Source of the DNA: Saprospirales bacterium | Lineage (GTDB): Bacteria; Bacteroidota; Bacteroidia; Chitinophagales; JADJOU01 | Assembly (NCBI GenBank): GCA_947461165.1 | Contig: CANHJR010000001.1 | Location: forward strand, 1 to 52,568 | Reading direction: 5' to 3' | DNA length: 52,568 nucleotides | Shown here: piece by piece, positions 33,728 through 41,366 of the stretch | Layout of the letters: each line of letters begins with the position of its first letter | Position numbering within the stretch: position 1 is the first letter of the stretch | The notes under the pieces: model-generated | What the model saw: the letters and a program-made list of their open reading frames with translations, nothing else | Told to the model about the DNA's origin: nothing | The model's database searches: none | Made by a program: the position numbers and the translations under genes

Positions 33728-36115
33728 CTAGTTGGACGCAGTTAGTGTAAATAAAAGGGTATCCAAAGGGTGGAAAAATGGAATCCTTGCATTTGAATTT
33801 GTGATAATGAAGGGGTTGTTAGGAGCCCAAGAATAACTTGTTGCTGTCCCTTGATCCACTGCAGCTATTTGTATGGTATCTCTTTGGCACATAAATGTGT
33901 CTACCAAAGGCACTATATTTATTGCAGGATCTAAAGCATAAACAGTCAAGGTGTCTTGAACAATGCATCGATTGAGATCAACACCTCGAAGGATATATGT
34001 TGTTGTCACACTAGGAGATGCGATAGGATTTAGAATATTTGGATCAGACAAATTGGTAGGAGGTATCCATGATTGACTTAAAAAAGCACCTTTTCCATTG
34101 AGCTGAACTGTTGTTTTGAATGCTGGCGCAGAAGCATTAAGACACACACTTGTATCTGATCCGGCATCAATAAATGCAACTGGAAATAAAGATACTAAAA
34201 CAGAATCGTCATTATAACAACCGTTTGCATCCGTTCCCCTTACGTAATATCGAATCGCTGTAGTTGGTGTTGTTGTGGGAGACTGAATATTATTGGCAGA
34301 CAGGAAAGTAGATGGTGACCACAAATAGCTCACCCCACCTGTGGCTGTGAGCGTGGTGCCGGTATTGGGACAAATCGTGATATCAGGACTTGCTGTAATG
34401 TTGGGCCGTGGGTTTACTGAATAGGTAAAGTTTGCAGAGTCAACGCATCCGAAACTAGTTTTAGACCACAAATTGACGGATCCTGTTGATGAGTTGGGAG
34501 GAATATATGTGGCATCACAAGTTGTAAAAATGGAACCATCTGGGAAGGTCCACCTATAATCAGTAATAGTGCTTGGCGCAGTTATCTCCACTTGACATCT
34601 TAGATTCAAAGGTTGCCCTAAGCATGCTTTTGGCACCACCGCATTGATTTTTGGTTTTGGATATACGGTTGCTTGGAGTATCGTATCTGCGACACATCCA
34701 CCAATTGTTGTCGAAAGTTTTACATTTTTAACACCTGGAGTGGTGAATGTAAATCGAGGGTTTTGTATACTCGAACTACCATTACCATCAAAATCCCAAA
34801 GCCAATTTGTAATAGGACCGTTTACATTTGTAGATAAGTCTGTGAACTGTAGAGGAGAATCCTCACAGGCATTGACAAAGCTGAAAAACATTTTTGGTTT
34901 TGGCTCTATGTAGCAAATTCTTCTGGTTGTATCAGAACATAACCTCCCATTTGATTTTGTTTTGTACGCAATTAATGTCACTAAAAATGTACCAACACTA
35001 CTAAAAACGTGACTTGGATTCGTGGCCGTAGATGTATTATTAGCACCAGAGGCCGGATCTCCAAAATCCCAATAATATCGACTAGCGTTGGTGCTGGTGT
35101 TAGCGAAGTCAACTTTAAGATTACCGCATCTTACATAGACACCAGTTCTGGTTGCGGGCACATAGGTGCCAGGGAGAAATGGCGCATTGGCATTGGGGAT
35201 ATCACAGTCTACCACATTATATTGAAAATCACGAGCGAAAGAATCAATTACGATACCACCTCGATGCTCCTTGACCATCACTGAAACCACAAATCGACCG
35301 GCTCTATTTGGATTACAAACCAATAGGCCAGACGCCGAATCTATAGAAAGAGCAGGTGTTCCACCCAAGACATTATTAAGACCATAAGGCGCTGTCCAAA
35401 CCACATTTGGGACAGGGAGTCCTTGTCCTTGATCTGCTGGATTGGTGGAGGTCAGACCTGCAAGAGGAACATTTAAGCTATAGCTCAACTGGTCTCCATC
35501 GACATCTGTGGCAGAGTGGTCAAAATAAAACAGCTGATTGACACAAATAAAAACAGGCGGAAAAGATCTAAATCTCGCCGAATTATTTGTATACGCATTC
35601 AAAGGAGGAATAACTGTTCGTAAGGTTATCCCTGGTTTGTCATTCGTATTTGGTTGATCGTTGATATTTAAAATACCATTGTTTCTACAACAACGTTGGT
35701 GTTGTATAGTATAGCCTTTGTCATTTTTTGGTAAATCAATAATCGTCTCATACCGTCCTTTAGAAACGCAGGTTCCATTTGGCTCTAAACAAGGATTTGT
35801 GATAACTGGTACTATCAAAACGGTATCCATCAACATCAGTGCATTGTCTGGATATCTAACATTGTTGTTTATATTACCTTCATATACACCAAAATAAAGT
35901 GGAGGCAATTGACATCTAGGATCACTAGGTGGACAGCTACCATCATATCCGATAGAAACATTACTACTACAATCGCGATATACTTCAAAAATTATTTTGT
36001 ATCGATTCCCGCCCAGATATTCATAATATACGACACCTCCGACAATATGGGTTGCGCCTACATTGACAACAATGTGCATCAAAAGCAGAAACAGCAATTT
36101 TCGGCAGTAAGACAT
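33728..36115 (-). CDS. N-terminal half of an interrupted PKD-repeat T9SS surface protein
   Basis: A 795-residue open frame. A signal peptide (MSYCRKLLFLLLMHIVVNVGA) is followed by a large N-terminal domain (THIVGGVVYYEYLGGNRYKI onward, ~residues 22-320) common in huge Bacteroidota surface proteins. PKD domains follow (WDFGDPASG, VGTFLVTLIA; WLWDFDGNGSS, FTTPGVKNVKL), then Ig-like repeats (ICPNTGTTLTATGGVSYLWSP). It stops at TAG 33728-33730 in the middle of a repeat (LTASN-stop-CYTITDN), and the remainder of the same repeat continues in the same frame. Intact length would be about 1213. The ATG at 36113-36115 follows a promoter box. Role: probably adhesin or gliding surface protein. Confidence 0.88.
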   Translation of the reverse strand: MSYCRKLLFLLLMHIVVNVGATHIVGGVVYYEYLGGNRYKIIFEVYRDCSSNVSIGYDGSCPPSDPRCQLPPLYFGVYEGNINNNVRYPDNALMLMDTVLIVPVITNPCLEPNGTCVSKGRYETIIDLPKNDKGYTIQHQRCCRNNGILNINDQPNTNDKPGITLRTVIPPLNAYTNNSARFRSFPPVFICVNQLFYFDHSATDVDGDQLSYSLNVPLAGLTSTNPADQGQGLPVPNVVWTAPYGLNNVLGGTPALSIDSASGLLVCNPNRAGRFVVSVMVKEHRGGIVIDSFARDFQYNVVDCDIPNANAPFLPGTYVPATRTGVYVRCGNLKVDFANTSTNASRYYWDFGDPASGANNTSTATNPSHVFSSVGTFLVTLIAYKTKSNGRLCSDTTRRICYIEPKPKMFFSFVNACEDSPLQFTDLSTNVNGPITNWLWDFDGNGSSSIQNPRFTFTTPGVKNVKLSTTIGGCVADTILQATVYPKPKINAVVPKACLGQPLNLRCQVEITAPSTITDYRWTFPDGSIFTTCDATYIPPNSSTGSVNLWSKTSFGCVDSANFTYSVNPRPNITASPDITICPNTGTTLTATGGVSYLWSPSTFLSANNIQSPTTTPTTAIRYYVRGTDANGCYNDDSVLVSLFPVAFIDAGSDTSVCLNASAPAFKTTVQLNGKGAFLSQSWIPPTNLSDPNILNPIASPSVTTTYILRGVDLNRCIVQDTLTVYALDPAINIVPLVDTFMCQRDTIQIAAVDQGTATSYSWAPNNPFIITNSNARIPFFHPLDTLLFTLTASN

Positions 36116-36134
36116 AATTAATTCATAGTTAAAA

Positions 36135-36142
36135 CAAATTTA
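36135..36142 (-). promoter_or_regulatory. -7 box of the T9SS protein gene
   Basis: TAAATTTG on the minus strand, 19 bases before the ATG at 36115. It would also drive the downstream Nudix and yciH genes. The nearest TTTG upstream is at a 12-base gap, shorter than usual. Confidence 0.45.
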
Positions 36143-36248
36143 GTTCAAAAATGGCAAATAGACCTAGATAAACTCAAGGTTTCTTTTGATTAACAATATT
36201 TTGTAGAGCTTAGGCTTTTTTAAATAACGTACTAAGGGAAGTAAAAAT

Positions 36249-36256
36249 TATATTTG
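36249..36256 (+). promoter_or_regulatory. -7 box of the moxR operon
   Basis: TATATTTG fits TAnnTTTG, 22 bases before the ATG of moxR at 36279. No -33 TTTG is visible at the expected spacing. Confidence 0.45.
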
Positions 36257-36278
36257 CAAAAATAAAATCAAAACATCA

Positions 36279-37280
36279 ATGGTAGAAAAGAAACCGCTGG
36301 ATATTCGTGAGATGAATGAAATCGTAAATCGAGAAAGTTTATTTATAGAAGTCATCCAACGAGAATTATCTAAAAAAGTAATTGGACAAAAGAACATGGT
36401 GGATAAACTCATGTTGGCACTTCTATCGCATGGCCATATTCTTCTTGAAGGTATGCCCGGCTTAGCAAAAACCTTAACCATCAATTCTTTGGCCACAGCA
36501 CTGAAATGTGATTTTCAAAGAATTCAATTTACACCAGATTTATTGCCAGCAGATATCGTCGGTACTATGGTTTATAATCAGAAGGATGGTGACTTCAAGG
36601 TCAAGAAAGGCCCTATTTTTACCAATTTCGTATTGGCAGATGAGATCAATAGAGCTCCTTCAAAAGTACAATCGGCACTTTTGGAAGCTATGCAGGAAAA
36701 GCAGGTGACGATAGGTGACAAAACGTATAAATTAGATGAACCATTCTTGGTAATGGCTACCCAGAACCCTATCGAGCAGGAAGGAACATATACGCTGCCA
36801 GAAGCACAGCTTGATCGATTTATGATGAAAATCAAGGTTGGGTATCCATCAAAGGAAGAAGAAATAGAAATTTTAAAACAAAACAGTAGCTCATTTAAAT
36901 CAACGATTGAACCAGTTGTTTACAAAGAAACAATTGTAAAGGCGAAAGAACTGGTCAAACAAATTTATATGGATGAGAAAATTGAACAATACATTGTCAA
37001 TTTGGTGTTTGCATCACGTTTTCCTTCTGATCATAAAATGGAGCAGTTGAAGTATTTAATTGCTTATGGCGGATCACCTAGAGCTACAATCAATTTGGCT
37101 TTAGCATCAAAAGCAAACGCATTTATGCGCGGAAGAGGATACGTCATTCCAGAGGATGTAAGATCAGTTTGTTATGATATCTTGCGCCATAGAATAGGGT
37201 TGACTTATGAGGCAGAGGCGGAAAACATAACCCAAGACGATATTATTACAGAAATTCTAAACAACGTAGAAGTACCATAG
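36279..37280 (+). CDS. MoxR-family AAA+ ATPase
   Basis: A 333-residue AAA+ ATPase of the MoxR branch: Walker A EGMPGLAKT (57-65), Walker B FVLADEINRAPSKVQSALLEAMQEKQ region, and sensor 1 MATQNPIEQEGTYTLPEAQLDRF. The C-terminal lid domain follows. MoxR ATPases act as chaperones that remodel or mature VWA-domain partners. The DUF58 gene follows after seven bases, forming the usual moxR-DUF58 pair; batA lies ~6 kb away at 29379. Confidence 0.93.
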   Translation: MVEKKPLDIREMNEIVNRESLFIEVIQRELSKKVIGQKNMVDKLMLALLSHGHILLEGMPGLAKTLTINSLATALKCDFQRIQFTPDLLPADIVGTMVYNQKDGDFKVKKGPIFTNFVLADEINRAPSKVQSALLEAMQEKQVTIGDKTYKLDEPFLVMATQNPIEQEGTYTLPEAQLDRFMMKIKVGYPSKEEEIEILKQNSSSFKSTIEPVVYKETIVKAKELVKQIYMDEKIEQYIVNLVFASRFPSDHKMEQLKYLIAYGGSPRATINLALASKANAFMRGRGYVIPEDVRSVCYDILRHRIGLTYEAEAENITQDDIITEILNNVEVP

Positions 37281-37287
37281 ATAGTAG

Positions 37288-38151
37288 ATGGAAGTAAGCG
37301 AACTGATCAAGAAGGTCAAACGACTCGAACTCAAAACAAAAAAACAGAGTTCTGAGCTATTTGCTGGGAACTATGCAAGTACGTTCAAAGGAAGAGGGAT
37401 GTCTTTTAGTCAAGTACGAAAGTATACTTTTGGGGACGACATCAGATCTATTGATTGGAATGTAACCTCACGAAGCTTGGAACCATATATTAAAGAGTTT
37501 GAAGAAGAACGAGAGCTAACCTTTATGATTTTAGTAGACATTTCAAGATCCACCTTTTACGGATCCAAGAATGTTTTGAAAAGAGATGTAATAAATGAGA
37601 TTGCAGCGACAATTGCCTTTAGTGCTTTGAAAAACAACGATAAGGTTGGAATCATTTTTTTCGGCGATAAGGTTGAAAAATATATTCCTCCCAAAAAAGG
37701 AAAAGGCCATGTTTTAAGTATCATTCGAGGGTTGATAGAATCGAATACCAAAAACAGCAAGACGGACATTGCTGAAGCTTTACGCTTTCTGCAAAACACC
37801 CTAAAGAAGAAATCAGTCGTATTTCTTTTGTCCGATTTTATTGAAAGTGCTGATTTTGAGAAAGAAGTGAAATTGGCAAGTCTTCGACATCAATTCTACG
37901 CTATTCAGCTATTTGACAAATCAGAATATGAGACTCCAAACATAGGAATAGTCCCTATGTATAACCAAGAGTCTTCTAAAATGGAATGGATAGATACAGG
38001 GAATCAAGCTTTTAGAGAAGAGCTGACCAAGAGATTTGAATCAAACATGAAGGATACAAAACAGCGATTTGAAAAATTGGGAGATGCATATGTCTCTATT
38101 GATATTCACGAACAATACATCCCTAGGCTTTCTAAGATATTCAATTCATAA
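37288..38151 (+). CDS. DUF58 domain protein (MoxR partner)
   Basis: A 287-residue soluble DUF58 protein with the signature FGDDIRSIDWNVTSR (~48-62). A VWA-like fold follows: FMILVDISRSTFYGS provides the DxSxS motif, with NDKVGIIFFGDKVEKYIPP and VVFLLSDFIES further on. It acts with the MoxR ATPase in the Bat system. No membrane helix is seen. The ATG at 37288 is close to the moxR stop, consistent with one transcript. Confidence 0.92.
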   Translation: MEVSELIKKVKRLELKTKKQSSELFAGNYASTFKGRGMSFSQVRKYTFGDDIRSIDWNVTSRSLEPYIKEFEEERELTFMILVDISRSTFYGSKNVLKRDVINEIAATIAFSALKNNDKVGIIFFGDKVEKYIPPKKGKGHVLSIIRGLIESNTKNSKTDIAEALRFLQNTLKKKSVVFLLSDFIESADFEKEVKLASLRHQFYAIQLFDKSEYETPNIGIVPMYNQESSKMEWIDTGNQAFREELTKRFESNMKDTKQRFEKLGDAYVSIDIHEQYIPRLSKIFNS

Positions 38152-38198
38152 GCAATAAACGACCTAAGACCTAGTGGTCAATTCAATTGAAATACGTT

Positions 38199-39746
38199 AT
38201 GACCACGATTAAATTAAAAATCCAAGATTTAAAAACCTCTCCTTTACTCATAAGAGATTACTTGAAAGGCAAAGACGATCTGTCTTTTCTATTCGAATCC
38301 GAAATGAGCGAAGCAGGGCTCCTTCAAAGTCTGGAGTCTAAGATGGAGAATTATTCGCATAGAGAATTATTGTCAAAAGTTATAGCTTTCAACTATCCGT
38401 ATAAAAACAACATTGAGTTAAAAGAAGCAGAAAACATAGAAGCGCTTAAGAGTGATGGATATGCTATCGCCACGGCGCACCAACCTAATTTGTTTTTAGG
38501 GCCCTTTTATACGATAACGAAGGCGATTTCCGCCATTTCAATTTCAAATAGGCTGAACAATATTCAAACGAATAAGCGTATTGTTCCAGTCTTTGTTATT
38601 GGAAGTGAAGACCATGATAAAGAAGAAATATTAGAAACAAATCTTTTTGGCAAAAACTATCGTTGGAATACAGCCCAAAGTGGATCTGTGGGCTCAATGA
38701 TTGTCGATGAGGATCTTGTGTGTGTATTAAATGAGTTTTTGGCTACATTTGGCGATTCAGAAAATGCAAGAAGGCTTAAAAATATCTTTTCTGATGCATA
38801 CCAAATTGGTCATACCATAACGTTTGCGACCGCATCTATTTTGCGAAGTTTATTTGCGAAACATGGTTTGATCGTGTTGGATATCAATATTCCAGCGGTT
38901 AAACAAGAAATGAAGAACATTTTTCTGAAAGATCTCCGAGAAAATGAAGCAAAAAAAGCCACTGAATCGACCATTGCGTATTTATTAAACAGTTATCACG
39001 TCCAGGCTAGTCCATTGGATATCAATACTTTTGTTTACGAAAGCGGAGAACGAATAAAAATAAAGAAGGCAAGCAAGCAAGTTCTAGAATTATTAGATGC
39101 TGACCCAGTTTGTTTTAGTCCTAGTGTTATCCTTCGCCCACTAATGCAACAACTAGTTTTGCCCTCTATTGCCTACGTTGGCGGAGCTGCGGAAGTATGT
39201 TACTGGCTTGAATTGAAAGAATTGTTCAAAGCAAACAAGATTCATTTTCCAACCGTTCTCTTGCGAGACATCTATAGCGTTTTAGATGAAAAATCATGGA
39301 AAAGATGGCAATCAGCGGGTTTGGATGCAATTGATTTTATAAAGTCGGAAGAGGAAATTAAAAAAAAGATCGTTGGCATAAACTATGATTTAGAATCTCT
39401 TAAATCATCATCGATTCAATCTCTTCAACAAGTATTTGAATCGCTGGGAAATGTCATAATGGGGCTGGATGCCTCTCTTGTTGGTACCGTAAAAAAAGAA
39501 GAGAGTAATTCCGTCAAATCGATGCAAACAATTTTTTCCAAATTGACAAAGTCAATGAAATTAAAAGAAGAGGCTAATATTTTAAGTTTATTAAAAATCA
39601 AATCAAAGATTTACAATGAAAAAGGCCTTTTGGAACGACAAGAAAATTTCTCGTCTTATTACATAAAATATGGTGATCTTTGGCTTTCAGAAATGATAGA
39701 AAAATTGGATCCACTTCAAGGAGAATGGACAATAAATATCAGGTAA
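38199..39746 (+). CDS. bshC: Bacillithiol biosynthesis cysteine-adding enzyme BshC
   Basis: A 515-residue BshC, which adds cysteine to glucosaminyl-malate in the last step of bacillithiol synthesis. Recognisable are TAHQPNLFLGPFYTITKAI, VFVIGSEDHDKEEI, LFAKHGLIVLDIN, SPSVILRPLMQQ and YVGGAAEVCYWLELK, followed by the C-terminal coiled-coil region characteristic of BshC. I chose ATG 38199; an in-frame TTG four codons upstream is possible. The stop lies three bases before tRNA-Ala. The other bacillithiol genes (bshA, bshB) are not in the window. Confidence 0.93.
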   Translation: MTTIKLKIQDLKTSPLLIRDYLKGKDDLSFLFESEMSEAGLLQSLESKMENYSHRELLSKVIAFNYPYKNNIELKEAENIEALKSDGYAIATAHQPNLFLGPFYTITKAISAISISNRLNNIQTNKRIVPVFVIGSEDHDKEEILETNLFGKNYRWNTAQSGSVGSMIVDEDLVCVLNEFLATFGDSENARRLKNIFSDAYQIGHTITFATASILRSLFAKHGLIVLDINIPAVKQEMKNIFLKDLRENEAKKATESTIAYLLNSYHVQASPLDINTFVYESGERIKIKKASKQVLELLDADPVCFSPSVILRPLMQQLVLPSIAYVGGAAEVCYWLELKELFKANKIHFPTVLLRDIYSVLDEKSWKRWQSAGLDAIDFIKSEEEIKKKIVGINYDLESLKSSSIQSLQQVFESLGNVIMGLDASLVGTVKKEESNSVKSMQTIFSKLTKSMKLKEEANILSLLKIKSKIYNEKGLLERQENFSSYYIKYGDLWLSEMIEKLDPLQGEWTINIR

Positions 39747-39749
39747 ATT

Positions 39750-39822
<73 letters not shown>

Positions 39823-39829
39823 CCCTTAG

Positions 39830-41299
39830 TTATCTGCTGTAGTTAGGACTTTCTTTTGTTATTACGACATCGTGTGGATGTGATTCTTTGACACCAGCTG
39901 TTGTTATCTGCACAAAATTGGCTTTCTTTAGCTCTTCGATCGTCGGTGCGCCGCAGTATCCCATAGATGCTTTTAGACCACCTACGTATTGATAAACAGC
40001 CTCTCTAACGGTTCCTTTATATGCCACTCGACCGACTATCCCTTCTGGTACTAACTTTTTGATATCATCTTCTACATCCTGAAAATAACGATCCTTAGAC
40101 CCATCAGCCATGGCATCTAATGATCCCATTCCTCTATAAGATTTAAATTTTCGACCATCCATTAAAATGGTATCACCTGGACTTTCTTCTGTTCCGGCAA
40201 AGATAGATCCAGCCATAACACAATCCGCCCCGGCAGCAATTGCTTTGGGAATATCTCCAGTATATCGAATACCACCATCAGCAATAAGTGGTATATTGGC
40301 GGCTTTGCAAGCTTCCGCTGCAAATAAAATTGCAGATAACTGAGGAATACCAACACCTGCAACAACCCTAGTCGTGCAAATAGAACCTGGACCGACACCC
40401 ACTTTGACACCATCTACTCCAGCATCTATAAGTGCTTGGGCACCTTCTTTAGTAGCAACGTTGCCAGCTATAAGCTCTATATTTTTATATGTTTGTTTTA
40501 TTTTGCGAATACTGTCCAAAACGCCTGCGCTATGACCATGTGCAGTATCTAAACATAGCAAATCCACGCCTACTGCCATTAATGCCTCTATTCGCTCATT
40601 CATTGTCGAATTGACACCTATGGCTGCGCCAATGAGAAGCCGTCCAATATGATCTTTATTAGAGTTTGGATTATCTTTAATTTTGAGAATATCTTTGTAG
40701 GTAATTAATCCTTTGAGAATATTATGTTCATTAGTTACAAGAAGTTTCTCAATTTTAAACTCCCTAAGAATTTCTTCTGCCGAAGGCATATCCGTTCCTT
40801 CTTTGGCAGTTATCAGGTTTTTAGAAGTCATGACGAGGCTTATCTTTTTGCTTCGTTCTTTTTCAAATCTTAGATCGCGATTGGTCACAATGCCGACTAA
40901 TTCTCCTGTTTTTAGAATAATAGGTATACCTCCAATTTTATTGTCCTCCATTATTTTTAGAGCATCTCCAACAGTATTGTCAGGATTCAATGTTATGGGG
41001 TCAAAAATCATACCGCTATCCGCTCGTTTTACTTTTCGAACTTCTTCGGCTTGTCTATCAATAGAAAGATTTTTGTGAAGAATCCCTATACCACCTTCTC
41101 GAGCGATAGCGATAGCCATAGATGATTCAGTCACCGTATCCATCGCTGCAGATACAAGTGGAATATTTAAAGAAATGTTCCTTGAAATTCTTGTTTTGAG
41201 ATTGGTATCTCGCGGCAATACATTACTACTTGCGGGAACAAGAAGTACATCATCAAACGTAAGACCTAGGGATAAAATTTTTGGGTGCTGAAAGTGCAT
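39830..41299 (-). CDS. guaB: IMP dehydrogenase
   Basis: A 489-residue IMP dehydrogenase that oxidises IMP to XMP, the committed step to GMP. The TIM barrel is interrupted by two CBS domains (~95-215). The catalytic loop is GPGSICTTRVV with C308, and the NAD/IMP-binding elements LTFDDVLLVPA, DTAHGH, IADGGIRYTGD and the flap region FKSYRGMGSLDAM are present. I chose ATG 41297-41299; a GTG six codons upstream is possible. Its 3' end lies within seven bases of the tRNA-Ala 3' end on the other strand. Confidence 0.97.
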   Translation of the reverse strand: MHFQHPKILSLGLTFDDVLLVPASSNVLPRDTNLKTRISRNISLNIPLVSAAMDTVTESSMAIAIAREGGIGILHKNLSIDRQAEEVRKVKRADSGMIFDPITLNPDNTVGDALKIMEDNKIGGIPIILKTGELVGIVTNRDLRFEKERSKKISLVMTSKNLITAKEGTDMPSAEEILREFKIEKLLVTNEHNILKGLITYKDILKIKDNPNSNKDHIGRLLIGAAIGVNSTMNERIEALMAVGVDLLCLDTAHGHSAGVLDSIRKIKQTYKNIELIAGNVATKEGAQALIDAGVDGVKVGVGPGSICTTRVVAGVGIPQLSAILFAAEACKAANIPLIADGGIRYTGDIPKAIAAGADCVMAGSIFAGTEESPGDTILMDGRKFKSYRGMGSLDAMADGSKDRYFQDVEDDIKKLVPEGIVGRVAYKGTVREAVYQYVGGLKASMGYCGAPTIEELKKANFVQITTAGVKESHPHDVVITKESPNYSR

Positions 41300-41366
41300 A
41301 TTCGCTTCTTTCGGCACAAAAATAAAGGAAATAAACTAAATCGAACAAATAGAAATCGTTGATTTG

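Noticed and set aside
38161..38175. Hairpin-like GACC-TAGT-GGTC after the DUF58 gene as a terminator
   Set aside because: The stem is only four pairs and no T-run follows.
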